Below, one piece after another: positions 11,891-22,920 of a stretch of 64,000 nt of DNA. The notes beneath the pieces are model-generated. The model saw only the letters and a program-made list of their open reading frames with translations, was not told the DNA's origin and searched no databases. The stretch lies in the NCBI GenBank assembly GCA_027257055.1, contig JAPVLO010000232.1, positions 2,852,001-2,916,000 of the forward strand, written 5' to 3'. Positions within the stretch are counted from its first letter, which is position 1; each line of letters begins with the position of its first letter. The position numbers and the translations under genes were made by a program. The DNA is from Cephalopachus bancanus. Lineage: Eukaryota; Chordata; Mammalia; Primates; Tarsiidae.

Positions 11891-12748
11891 CCTCCGCCTC
11901 CAACTTTAGTGGAAGCAAATCACAAGAAATAAGCTGATACCTGATTTAGTCAAACGAAATCCCCAGTGTGTCCTGGAACAAGATTCACCCAGTCCCTGAG
12001 CCTTCCACACCTCTGGTCATGTGCAGTGAAAGGTGGCACTTGGAATGGGGGCTCTGAAACAGATTCTGGATGCAGTCTAAACCACCGTGTCAAGAGAAAA
12101 CAGTGTGCAACATTCAAACAGCTGAGTAAGGAAACAACCCAGTCTTAGAAAAAGTGTAACAAGACTAAAGCAGACTAACAGATGAGTGCTAATCCAGTTG
12201 GCCAGAAACCCAGGCAGAGCATTCCTGTTCCCAGAGGCCAGCCTGCACATCTGCACAGGAGATGGGACTTCTGAGCAGGCTTCCAATTCTGGAGAAGCTG
12301 CCAGTGTGGTTCAAATTTTCTAAGGAGAGGTGGCCTCTCTCCTTCCCTCCTCCTCCTCCCATGCCTGGTCCCCACCATTCCCATCTCTTCCCTGGGGGAA
12401 GACAGGGCTTTCTCAACTAGCTAGGAACAGCAGCGCACATAACAGAATCGCAGCTGCAAATCTACCAAGTAGATGAGAAATCAAGGGAAAATTGTGTAGA
12501 TGGAGAGACGGATGGTTCTGAGCACAATAACCAGGCTAAGGGGATTGGAGTTTCATCTGCTTCTGATGGAAGAGCCTTAACAGGGCCCCTTGCAAGGAGC
12601 AAGGAGCAAGGAGCACCGTGTAATGAGAATGTTCCCTGCAGCCTAGCAGCGCCCATCAGGGAGGGCACTTCACTCACAGTAATTCATTAGCCCCCTGTAT
12701 CCCCAGGGAAACACAGAAGCATTCTGTTCTGTAAAGAGGAAGGTGAGC
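11891..12748. other. Unassigned non-coding sequence with a short heptamer array
   Basis: No gene or repeat recognised, apart from three head-to-tail copies of AAGGAGC at about 12593-12614 ('gcaaggagcaaggagcaagg'). Confidence 0.45.
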
Positions 12749-13165
12749 AGCATCATCATCACCATCACAATTATCAGCATCAGCATCGTCATCACCATCC
12801 TCACTATCCTTATCACCATTATGATTGTCATCATCATGGCCATCACCATCATGACTGTCATTATCATCGTCATCAGCATCACCACCACCTCCATCATCAC
12901 CATCAGCACTATCATCATTCTCATCATCATCATTGTCACTCTCATTATCACAACCATCACTGTCATCATCACCATCATCATCAGCGCCATTGTCGCTATC
13001 ATCAACACAACCTCACTCCCATCACGATCAGCATCATCATTGCCAGCAGCAGCAGCACCATTGTCATGATCATCATTGTCATCATCATGAATATCACCAT
13101 TATCATCATTGTTGCCATCAGCACTATCATCACCACCATCACCATCACCATCATCACCATCCCAC
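12749..13165 (+). repeat. CAT/CAC trinucleotide microsatellite, about 415 bp
   Basis: The tract is nearly all imperfect CAT, CAC, ATT and GTC triplets, with little else. It opens long frames on both strands: a Met/Val/Ile-rich frame on the minus strand (13008-12670) and Ile/Ser/His-rich frames on the plus strand. These are compositional artefacts and not genes. Confidence 0.95.
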
Positions 13166-13261
13166 TGGGTTCAACAGACACCTGTGAGACCCCCATGCTG
13201 AAGGCAGTAACCAGCCAACCTGGCACACACTCTCCCTCTTGCAGTATAAGGCAGAATGAAC

Positions 13262-13410
13262 AGTGCACTCATTCATACTTTCATTCATTTACCAATGTAT
13301 TAATTCTATGATCATCAGGCCCCTACTCTGTATTAGCCTGAGAGGTACAAGTGGGATTGATAGGACATAGTTTCCACCCTTGAGGAACACCTAGTCTAAC
13401 GGCAAGGTGA
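13262..13410 (-). mobile_element. L2-like LINE fragment, antisense
   Basis: 'actttcattcatttacca', 'gcccctactctgtattagcc' and 'ttccacccttgaggaacacc' follow the reverse-complement L2 pattern (ttcattcaacaaatatt, cacctactatgtgccagg, ctgccctcatggagctt). Confidence 0.55.
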
Positions 13411-13554
13411 AATACCCTGCAAGCCTTGCAACTCAAGGCCCTAGAAGAAAGTCAGCCCAAGAGTCTAATTGCCCAGGAGAGCCAGAAGATAATCACTCTC
13501 GCTGCTCACACTCATTCCATGTCCAATTCATCACCAGGCTTGCCCAGCCTCTCC

Positions 13555-13775
13555 CCTTAATGTGACTGAAATCCATCCCTTCTGCCACTGCTGTGATCCA
13601 GCATGCCACCCACTCCTGCAATTGCCTCAAACTCATCTGCCTGCCTCCACACCTCATGGGCCTTTCTCCGCAGTGCAGCCACATGGATCTTCCCAAAATG
13701 CTAACCTGAAGGAGTCATTCACTCCACTGACTAGAAACTCTCCTGTGTCCAGGCTCACATGCAAAAGCAGAAAAG
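13555..13775 (+). mobile_element. L2-like LINE fragment, sense
   Basis: 'ccactgctgtgatccagc', 'gtgcagccacatggatcttc' and 'ctagaaactctcctgtg' resemble the L2 segment containing 'cacagcagccagagtgatct' and 'aaccctccagtggc'. It is strongly diverged. Confidence 0.45.
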
Positions 13776-13968
13776 GTCCCTAGGGGTCCGACGCAGTGGG
13801 GCTCAGCAGATGGGTGGGCCTGGCACCAGTTACCCAGCAGTGCTTTCTGCCCCTGGGAGAGTCAGGCACAGCCACCCCTGAGGCCCTGCCGTGTGCCATC
13901 CCTCTGCCCGGGGGGGTCCTTCCTCTCCCCCACACTACCTGCCCAAATCTCCCTCCTCCCCAAAGGCA

Positions 13969-14012
13969 CATCTCAGTGTCTGGTGAGTGACATCTCAGTG
14001 TCTGGTGAGTGA
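13969..14012 (+). repeat. Exact 22-bp tandem duplication
   Basis: The 22-base unit beginning CATCTCAGTGTCTGG and ending TGAGTGA occurs twice head-to-tail (13969-13990, 13991-14012) without a mismatch. This points to a recent replication-slippage event. Confidence 0.95.
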
Positions 14013-14569
14013 CACAGCTCCTCCTTCCCACTCCAAGTGGGATTCGTCACACTTTGATAATAACTTTTTACAAGTTCTGTCATGATTATTTGTTTGAATA
14101 TCTGTCTTACCCTGCTAGACTTCAACTTCCATGAAGACTATGAGGTGTGGAGGCAGGGAGACCAGTTTGAGGCCATTGCAGGAGCCAGCCTCCCCAGTGG
14201 CAGTCCAGTGCCTGACCGTGAAGAGGGCCACTCAGTGACAGTTGGTGGAAGCAGTGGTCAGTGACAAACTGTCTCCAAAATGTGTCAATGTGTCCCCTGG
14301 AAGCATGTGAGTTGCGTGATCACACGCCGGTAACTCCTGCAGAAAGAACAAAATTTCTGTCCTTCCTCTACACGTGGCTGGCTATAAGAGCACATGGTTT
14401 GTGGAAATGTCCTAGGGTGAGGGGGATCTGTCCTGGGCCAGCCATGCCACTTGGTCCCCTCCATCACACTTCTTGCAACCATGGTCATACGTAGGTGACG
14501 ACTGGATGGCGGCTGGCAGCCATGACTACTGAGCTATCCCCACAGAAGGCTATGATCTGTTCATTTACT
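14013..14569. other. Unassigned non-coding sequence
   Basis: Nothing recognised. Confidence 0.4.
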
Positions 14570-14715
14570 TTATGTATTTAATTAGATAAATAGATATTAT
14601 TATCTTCACTACACAGGTGAGTCAACGGCCTCTCTGGGGATATGCTGCCCAAGACCATGCAACTAGTTAGTTGGGATTTGAACCTGAGACTGTCTGACTC
14701 TCAGATCTGAGTTCT
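14570..14715 (-). mobile_element. MIR SINE, antisense
   Basis: 'tattattatcttcactacac', 'gcccaagaccatgcaactag' and 'gggatttgaacctgagac' match the reverse complement of MIR (tattattatccccatttta, gcccaaggtcacacagctag, gggatttgaaccc). Confidence 0.8.
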
Positions 14716-17352
14716 TGCCCCCTCCCCCCCTGCCAGGCTGCCTCCCACTGGCAGTGGGAGGATGAAGTGTGTGGCCTGTTGAGTGGCGACTTGGCTGGCC
14801 TTGCTTCTGTGCCCTGCAGGGCCAACACTCTAGGCGCACTGGGTTTTATCTACCTTATATGGTGAAAAGAGAGATGCCCACTTTCCCCCTTCTCTGCAGA
14901 CTAACAGACGGGTGCTAATTTGGTAAGTGCAAATTATCTGGCTTCAGTTCTATCCACCATCTGCCTGCTTGAACTAGTGAAGCCAGGGTGAGTTGTAATT
15001 ACGCCCAGCTCTCTTCACAAGGTCCTTCCACTCCTTCAGACGGGTTTATCCTCTTCCTATTTTAAGAAAGAGCTTCACATAGCAGGACATTTATGGAAGG
15101 CATCCAAGAACCAGAGCAGAAAGGGATATTAGGATGGCAGAGCAATTGGGCAGACAAAACCCTTCCTGGAGATGCCAGGAGACCCCAGCTGGCCCTGCCC
15201 CTCCTGGGGACAAGTCACTACAAACCTGTACGCCTCCGTTTCTCCACCAGAGCACTGGCGTTCAGAGTTCCTGAGATGAGGGCGTGGACTGTGGGGGGCA
15301 CAGGGCCGCTCTGCGTTGCCTCCACTGCATGGGCAGGTGCTCGGAGGGGCTGTCCCTAACCTGCTCATCCTCATCCTCCAGAAGAAGTTTTACAAGCCCC
15401 CTCAAAGGTCCTCCCTGGCCCCTACCCCTGCTAAAAATAAAAGTCTAGATTTCATCTCACGCAGACCACAGCTAGGACACAGCTGCCTGAAGCTGCCCTT
15501 CCAGCTCTCTGCAGCAGCCTCCCCCAAAGTTCAGCCCCCACCATGTTTTAAAAACTAGAACATGCATAAAAGATGAGCGGTCACAGGCTAAGGGAAGCAA
15601 CTTACCCCACCCAAAGCCATCATTTAAACCTCCAGGCGTCTTCCATTCTCATTCTCATGGGAGGGAATTCTCTCTATCCATTTGCCTGAGGCTCCAGACT
15701 CCTTGCCAGCATCTACCTCCTTGGAGGGAGCAGCCCTTGGGGATTAACCAGCTAAGAGGCACAGGGGTGAGTTCCCCTCAGCCCACGACACCACCCTTCG
15801 GAGAAGTCGAGGTTCACCCTGGTGAGGCGGGCCAGCAGGCGGAGGCACAGCCCATGGGGCAGTTCTCTGTCTGTCCCCACGACGGTGGGGGACTTCGCTA
15901 CATGTCAGGCACCCCTGCCCCCAACTCCTCCCACCACGCCCTCCCCCGACTCTGAGACTGGCAAAGAGCCAAATGAATCGGTGCCCCTGCCAGCAGCCAA
16001 GTGCATTTTAAAAAGTCTCTCTTTGACAAACTAAGAGGGAGAGCTAGCTGTTTCATTTGGTAGTTTTCTTTAGCAACGCCGAAATGTCTAACATCTAAAT
16101 GTGTGGTGTTTGCGAACTTAAACATGTCGCCTCTGGACCCGCCATTCCTTAAGGAACATCTGCTCTCCAGAAGATCAGAAGTGAGAAACCGCAAAGATGC
16201 ATTACTTATTTTTCCCTAAAGAAATGGAAGGTGTTTCTCTCCCCCTCAAAGTAACAGCTCTCTCTCCATTCCACATCAAAACTCCAGCCTTTGGCAAACA
16301 CTTCTTAACGCTTCCAAATCCAAGCTCAACACAGAACTTGAGACTTTAGAAGTGACAGCAGCAGGCCAGGCACCGTGCACACTCCTCGGTGCCCAACTTC
16401 TGGACATCTCCACGAGAGAGTAGAGGGCAAGCAGGCGACCTGCTATGCCCACACTATCGTGTGCACCCAAAGGTGGGGATTCATTAATCAACCCAGGATG
16501 CAATCCCAGAAAACAGGCCACAGGCAAACCTCCTCCCAGGTAGAGTCTGTCCTAGAACTTGAAAACCATGCAAACTGTATCTGCAACTAATGATCTAGCA
16601 CACAAGCAAGACCAGCACCAAAGGAGATGGGTAGACACCTGCCGCAAGAAAGGAGTCCTGCCAGGAGGAAGAAAGCAGGGGACAGGGCCCAGACCTTCCG
16701 CCTTCTCGGTGACTCTCAGCTAAAACAAGTGCAGCTGTATTCAACAAGCAACCGAAGTAAAGGCAGTCTTAACACACAGGGTGCATTCTCTCGTGTGTAA
16801 AAGTCAAAAGTCAGGAGAGAGGGAGAGAGGGAGGCCAGGGGCTCCATGAAACCACTGGAAGCCAAGGCTGTTCCTGGCTTTGTGCTCTGCCATCTTCAAG
16901 GTCACTACGCTCACTTGGTGGCTTCTACTCTCAAGGTCACTGACGTGCCAAGATGGCTATGTTGGGCCCCTGCCATCACACCACCTTACAGGGAGCAGGA
17001 GAGAAGGGACATAAGAGAAGAATGTCCCAGAGAAACACTGTCAGCCAGGAACAGGACACCACACTTGCAACTCGGATTCAGTCACATGGCCACACCTAAC
17101 TGCATGGGGCATGGAGAATAGTCCCACTAACCGACTCTGTTGTGACCTGGTGGCCTCTGCCAGACTTGACTTTCCTTCCAGCTGCAAAGACTGCTTACCG
17201 GGACACTTTCTCTGCCCCAGCACAACTGACATTTGGGGCCGGGTAATTTTTCGTGGGGTTGGGCACCATCCTGTGCAATCTGAAATGTCCCCAGCATCCC
17301 TGTCCACTACCCACAGATGTCAGTAGCAGCACACATCCCCAGCATTTGGAAG
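14716..17352. other. Unassigned non-coding sequence
   Basis: About 2.6 kb without a recognisable gene or repeat. GC content is moderate and short frames occur on both strands. Chance frames such as 15898-16194 (minus, 98 codons) show no domain. Confidence 0.45.
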
Positions 17353-17362
17353 ACAGAAGAAC

Positions 17363-17664
17363 AGGGCATGGTGGCTCATGCCTGGAATCCCAGCACTTCG
17401 GGAGGCCAAGGAAAGAGGATGGCTTGAGCCCAGGAGTTCAAGACCAGCCTGGGCAGCATAGCGAGACCTCATTTCTATAAAAAAAATTTAAAAATCTGCC
17501 TGACTTGGTGTTGCGCACCTGTAGTCGCAGCTAATTGGGCAGCTGAGGCGAAAGGATCAACTGAGCTCAGGAGGTCGAGGCTGTGATGAGCCATGATGGT
17601 GCCACTGCACTACATCCAGGGACCCATGTGGCTGCCAGGGTGCCCCCAACAACAACAAAAAACG
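17363..17664 (+). mobile_element. Alu SINE with a non-Alu segment in its 3' end
   Basis: Both arms are present up to 'gccactgcactac'. The usual 'ctccagcctgggcgacagag' end is then replaced by a 30-bp segment (17617-17646) followed by a tail of 'aacaacaacaaaaaa'. Flanking ACAGAAGAAC (17353-17362) and ATAGAAGAAC (17665-17674) look like a target-site duplication enclosing both Alu and foreign segment. The same 30 bp occur exactly at 18700-18729. Confidence 0.9.
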
Positions 17665-17759
17665 ATAGAAGAACTGATCTGTAATGGTTCCGACCACACA
17701 TTCACAGGTTGACCTGCAGAATGTCCTTCAGTCTCGTGCAACAGTCCTCCTACCTCCCT

Positions 17760-18115
17760 GGGCTCCAGCACACCTTGGCGTTTCCATCTCAGGATCTTTC
17801 TATACCAGACCCCTCCACCGAGGACCCTCCTCTCTGCTCTGTGCGTAGCCTCCTCCTCATCTGACCAGCCTCTACTGAATGGTCATTGCCTCAAATGACC
17901 CATGACTCTAAATAAACCTGCCTCCCCCACATTCTCCTCCTCTGATTCCTCCGGGTCCCAGTCCACAAGTGCACACCGGTCTACTCACTTCCAGCTATGA
18001 CACCCATGAACGCAGGAGCTGCGTCTCTTTAATCACCGCGTTCACCTGGAACCACCAGCGTCCAATAGAGGAACGTGCCTTTGAGTGTTCAATAACTGAA
18101 TGAATGTGGTCATGA
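17760..18115 (+). mobile_element. L2-like LINE 3' end
   Basis: The end reads 'acgcaggagctgcgtctctt', 'cgtgcctttgagtgttcaat' and 'aactgaatgaatg', following the L2 3' pattern (gcaggggctttgtct, gtaggtgctcaata, ttgaatgaatg). The upstream half is less certain. Confidence 0.5.
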
Positions 18116-18604
18116 GGGTGGAGGGGTGCTCCTGCGGTGCGTGAGGGTTGAGCAAGGGAGGTGGACAGAGGCCCACCTGAAACCACGATGCCAAGCAGTA
18201 GAAGGTATGATGTTCCTTCACAGGCTTGAGATGTCCAAGGCATGTTAGGCATGTGTTGGATATCTACACCTGGAATTAAAAAATAAACAAAACACAGCCA
18301 TGAGGTCCTGTAATAGATCACAGGAGATAGCATGTGTATTTCAGTAATTATAATATATGGCAAATGTGCTAAAGTGCATTTTAAAATACAGGAAAAAGTA
18401 AAAGGAAAAGAAAAAAGCTTAACAGTTCTGAAAGTAGGTTACTTCTGCCTGTGGGCACAGAGTCTCACAGGGCAGCATGAAGGGAGGTTTTGCAGGACGG
18501 GTAGGAGTGGGTAGGTAGAAGATGGGGAGACCTGGAGAGAAGAACAGCTCAAGTCGAGGCAGTAAGTGGCAAAGCCTGGGCCTTTGCTGAGACTGTGGTT
18601 GAGC
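18116..18604. other. Unassigned non-coding sequence
   Basis: Nothing recognised. Confidence 0.4.
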
Positions 18605-18990
18605 CCAGTGCTGTCCAGTAGAAATGTATAGTAGCCACACTCAGAAAGCAAAACAGGTGACAATTTTCATATCAGATCATTGCCTATAGCTGTGGCTGTC
18701 AGGGACCCATGTGGCTGCCAGGGTGCCCCACCTGTGGCCTCCAGCCTTGCCTGGGTGCCCTCTGTGGGAGTCTCACATTTTATTTAACCCAATATGAATA
18801 TCAATTTTTTGGCTACCCAAAATGTTATCATTCCAACATAGCAACAATATAGATAATGACTGAGCCACTGTATACTTGTTTCTCCCTAAGTCCTGAAAAT
18901 CCCGAGTGTAACTGACATCTTCTGCCCATCCCATTTCAGGCCAGTCACATCTCAAGGGCTCAGCAGCCACACGCGGCCAGTCCTGGACAG
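18605..18990 (+). mobile_element. hAT-type DNA transposon, non-autonomous, interrupted
   Basis: The left end is CAGTGCTGTCCAGTAGAAAT and the right end GCGGCCAGTCCTGGACAG, an imperfect terminal inverted repeat. The body includes 'attttatttaacccaatat' and 'ttatcattccaacatagcaa', typical of one common mammalian hAT family. An unrelated stretch of about 110 bases (about 18665-18775) lies inside. There is no transposase. Confidence 0.75.
18665..18775. repeat. Unidentified insert inside the hAT element
   Basis: This GC-richer segment interrupts the AT-rich transposon body between 'caggtgacaattttc' and 'acattttatttaaccc'. It contains the 30-bp block 18700-18729, shared exactly with the tail of the Alu at 17363. 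Its origin is unknown and its edges are uncertain by about 15 bases. Confidence 0.55.
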
Positions 18991-19079
18991 GTGTAGCCCC
19001 CTAGCTGGGGTGGGCGTGAGTGGGCCCAGCCTGGGAAGAACAGAAGGCAATGCACAGAGGGTGAGGTCAAAACGCTGTC

Positions 19080-19265
19080 TTTATCACTCAAGTCACAGGA
19101 AGTCAAGCTCAAAGGTGGGCACAGAAGACGTAGGGGGCACTGCCTGGAACAGAGGCCTGGAGAGGCAAGACCCCCACAGAGGGCACCAGGCCCAGGGTCA
19201 CAGGCGGGGCCCGGCAGCTACAGCTGAGGGCAATGGTCTGACTGCCTGGCCGCAGTCCACGAGAC
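19080..19265 (-). mobile_element. Possible MIR SINE, antisense
   Basis: 'gaggcctggagaggcaagac' and 'ccagggtcacaggcggggcc' loosely match MIR in reverse complement (gaggcccagagaggttaag, caaggtcacacagc). GC-rich substitutions make this weak. Confidence 0.35.
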
Positions 19266-19547
19266 AGAGGCGCCTGGTCCAATTTGGCTAATGAGAAATT
19301 CCAAGGAACTGGGGGCTAGTTCAGTTTATTCAGTTCTCTTGAATAAGGAGATGTAAATCCTAGAGCGACTGGGAGGCGCCTCCCACCAGGGGACTGGGCA
19401 GCAGGAACGAAAGGAGGAGGCACATGTTCACCAGCCACAGGGATGACAGCTGCCAGAAGGTCATCGGTGCCCCTTGACTCTCAAGTTCCAGCTTCCAGAC
19501 CTCCTGAACCTCTCTGGAAGTCCTGATGTCCCTTACTCTTCAACTAA

Positions 19548-19921
19548 ACTCTCTCTCTCCCTGCTCCTCTCCCTCTCTCTCTTCCCCCCCCCTTCCTATC
19601 TCTCTCCCTCTCTCCTTCCTTCTCTCCCTCCCTTTTTCTCTCATCCTCTCCCTTCCTGCCTTTCCCTCCCTCCCTTTCTCTCTCTCCCTCTCTGCCCTCC
19701 GCTCTCCCTCTGTCTTTCCCCCTCTCTCCTTCCCCCTCCTCCTCTCCTCTCTCTCCCCTCCTTTTTCTCCCTCCCTCTCTTTCTCCCTCTCTTTCTCTCT
19801 CCCTCCCTCTCCTTCTCCCTCTCTCCCTCTCTCTCTCTTATCTCTCTCTCCCTTTCTCCTTCCCTCCTTCCCCATCCTCCTTCCTTTCCATCCCTCCTTC
19901 TCTCTCTTCCACCCTCCCCAC
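19548..19921 (+). repeat. Polypyrimidine (CT/CCT/TTCC) tract, about 370 bp
   Basis: Almost every base of the plus strand is C or T, arranged as CTCTCT, CCCTCC and TTCC blocks. It opens Ser/Pro/Leu-rich frames on the plus strand and Arg/Glu/Gly-rich frames on the minus strand, which are low-complexity artefacts. Confidence 0.95.
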
Positions 19922-19929
19922 CTCCATCA

Positions 19930-20425
19930 ACCAAACTAATCTAGCTACACTCTTCCTCTGGAGTGAATGTCTCAGAAATGTCCAGCCTCTACAGGAAAAG
20001 CAATGGCAGGTAGCGCCCAGGCTCCCTGGCTCTGTTTTCCCCTGGCTCTCCGGACCAAGGCAGCGTTCTGTACCTGACTCTGACGTAGACTCTGGCACCC
20101 ACACCAGGCACTGTGCGGTCTGGGAAGCACATGGCCCTGAACGGTGCTTCTGCAGAGCACTGCAGCACTCTTGTACATGCTGGCTGCAGGCAAGAGAGGA
20201 GACAATGAATTCAGCCTAATGCATCTACCTACCTGCCTGCCCTGTCTCAGCCTCTGTTCCCTAAGGACTTTAGGGTGTGGGTCCTAGAAGCTTCTGAAAA
20301 GGAAATCATGATGCAAATTTCATGGCCAAGGAAACAGAGTTGCCTTGGGGTCAAGGATTCCAGGGGCCTTGTTTTCAGAGCCTTCAGCCTCAGAGACTGA
20401 GGCTTTCTGGGTTCCATCCTCCGAC
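19930..20425. other. Unassigned non-coding sequence
   Basis: Nothing recognised. Confidence 0.4.
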
Positions 20426-20725
20426 CAGTGGTCTCCAAACATTTGTCATCACTTGCCCCATCTATAAAATGCTTTTGGGCATCCACCCCCAGCATATACA
20501 TATTTATTTATTTGTAATTATAATCACGTACAACTGCATGTCCAACACTATGTACATTATAAATAGACATACTCATTATAATGGATGTAATAGGCATACT
20601 CAGAAAATAGAAACTGCAAAAGGAGAAACAAAGAATAAATAGAACGCCACGTCCCGTTATGTTCTCTCCATGCCCACTGGGCTCCCGTGAGCTGCGGGCC
20701 ACGCACCCATGCTGAAGACCCGCTG
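20426..20725 (+). mobile_element. hAT-type DNA transposon remnant, about 300 bp
   Basis: It begins CAGTGGTCTCCAAACATTTG and ends CATGCTGAAGACCCGCTG. The reverse complement of the end (CAGCGGGTCTTCAGC) pairs with the start with a few mismatches, as in Charlie-type hAT elements. The AT-rich core lacks any transposase. Confidence 0.65.
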
Positions 20726-21231
20726 TGCCGCCATCAGCCTTCCCGCAGGTAGACACTGCGGTTCACCCGCACCCGCTTGCACTTCTTTTCAGGCAGATGG
20801 GAGGATCAAACTCTTCCCCACCTCACCACCCCTTCAAAATAGCAGTGGCTGTGTGACTTGCTCTGTCCAGAAAACGGGTCACTTCTGCTTGGGGGCAACA
20901 GAACTCTCCTGCCCTCTCTCCTCTCACCACAACAAAGCCAGAAGCCCTTATCGGCTTCGGGACTCACAAGAGCAGACCCAGCAGTCTGGGGGTTTTATTA
21001 CTGTTTTGTTACTCTTCACATGACTCTTCACGTGACAAATTTCAGTGCCAAGAGGGAACCACTGTGTTCTCTGAGGCCAGGTTTCTCCCAGCTGTCATGC
21101 CAAGAGGGTGCTCCTTGGTGGGGACAGGGAACCACAACACCAAGGAGGAAGAGCAGGGAGCAGGAAGACCTAAGAAATGGCCCAGGAGTCAGGAGACCAA
21201 ACGTATTAACCAGGAAAGCATGCATCTAGGC
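20726..21231. other. Unassigned non-coding sequence
   Basis: Nothing recognised. Confidence 0.4.
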
Positions 21232-21538
21232 CAGTGGTCCGCAACCTTTTTAGTATCAGGGGCCGGTTTCGTGAAAAACAATTTTTCCATGAACAGGGTG
21301 GGGGGATTATCAGGCATTAGATTCTCATAAGGAGCATGCAACCTAGATCCCTCTCAGGGGCAGTTCACAATAGGGTTCATTTCCTATGAGAATCTAGGCC
21401 GCCGCTGATCTGACAGAAGATGGAGCTCTGCTAGCTCATCGCTCAGCTCCTGCTGTGAGGCCCGGTGCCTAACAGACCACGAGCCAGTACCAGTACCAGT
21501 ACCAAGTACCAGACCAGCCTGTGACTTGGGGACCCCTG
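21232..21538 (+). mobile_element. hAT-type DNA transposon, non-autonomous, about 307 bp
   Basis: It starts CAGTGGTCCGCAACCTTTTT and ends ACTTGGGGACCCCTG. Internal 'aggcattagattctcataag' and 'gccgctgatctgacag' are hallmarks of a well-known primate-genome hAT family. The 8-base flanks ATCTAGGC and CTCCAGGC are compatible with a decayed 8-bp target-site duplication. A small GTACCA array (about 21486-21509) lies near the 3' end. Confidence 0.8.
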
Positions 21539-21546
21539 CTCCAGGC

Positions 21547-22903
21547 AGACTTGCCCCAGGAAGAGTTGGTCAGTTTCTGCTCTAATCCAAAGGCCTCCCT
21601 GAGCACTGTGCTTGGAGCTCCCAACCAGAGAGTGACAAATGTCTCTGTATCCCCAGATTCTGCATGTCCTACATCTTCCTAATAGCAAGGAGTTTGATTT
21701 CAGGTCGAATACATAAACCCTTTTCCTTTACGGTCATTCTTCCAGCAACTAATGCAGCGATCTCTGTCTTTTAGAAATGCTCAGGGGAATGAAATGGGAA
21801 CAGTTCCTAGATCACTGAGGCCACCTCTCTGTGGACTCCAAGACATTGACAGCCTATTTCCCAAATGACTCCCAGATTGGTTGACCCAAGAACTGCTGCT
21901 GAATTACACCATGGGGCCCCAAGTGAATAAGAAGAGATTAGAAATTCGGAATTCTCTTTTCAACCTGATATAGGATCTAGTATATTTGTCCAGCTACTTG
22001 AACAGAAACTGAATCACAGTCACTTACACTAGATAGACTCTTCTGTCTCATGTAACAGTCCTTGGGCTGGTGGGGCCAATCTGCGACCCAGTATTGTTTC
22101 TGGTTCACTCCATCTTTCTCCTCTGCAACTTTGACTACTGGGTTTCCCTCCCATAGTCTAAGACGGCTGCTCTGGCTATCAGTTCCAGCACTTTCCAGGC
22201 AGTAAGCACAGGGGAGGGTAGGCAGACTCTTTGCCTTATGGGCATAAGACAGAAGTTGTACACATCCCTTCTGCTCAGGCTGCTTTGACCAGAATTGAGC
22301 CGTGTGGCCAAACTTAGCTGCAAGGAAGCCTGGGAAATTCAGTCCCCAGCTGAGCAGCCATTGGCCAGTTGCACTTTGGGTGTGCTACTAGAAAAGGAAG
22401 AAGAGGAAAAGGGATATTAGCAGCCAACTGGCAGCCTGGTCTCCTGGTGCATCACGGGGCCTCCTTCAGGAAGCTTTCCCTCCTACCCTGTCCTGGTCCA
22501 GGAGCATCCAAGTTCTTCCACACTGCTGGTCCCAGCATTCGTCACAGGGCCCTGTGACACCTCCGTTCTCTTCTCTAGGTCCCACCAGGGGGACCTTCAT
22601 GCAGGAGAGGCTGTGTGTTCCTTCTGCTTACTCAATACCCCAGCTCTGGCACTGTGTAGATGCTTGATAAATGTGTGCTGGTGAGGTGGGTCATTTTACA
22701 AATGAAGGACGAACCATCATCATCAGCCTTGGACCGCTCTCTGCCCTCCCTCCCTGCCTCCCTCTGGTCTTGCCAGCTTTGTCTGCCTTTTGGTCTTTCC
22801 CTCCCCTTCTCTAGGCCAGGCTCTGTCTGGCCAGACCAGAGTCTGAGAGAAAAGCAGCAGAAGGTTTATGCTGGGGACAGCCTCTGAGCAACTAGCCTGC
22901 ATT
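21547..22903. other. Mostly unassigned, with a possible L2 end near 22625-22690
   Basis: No gene recognised. 'gtgtagatgcttgataaatg' around 22655-22675 resembles an L2 3' end ('gtaggtgctcaataaatg'). Confidence 0.4.
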
Positions 22904-22920
22904 AGAAACGTGGACAAGAA

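Noticed and set aside
19474..19944. Ser/Pro/Leu-rich frames of up to 156 codons
   Set aside because: They are produced by the CT-rich tract, and complementary Arg/Glu frames appear on the other strand.
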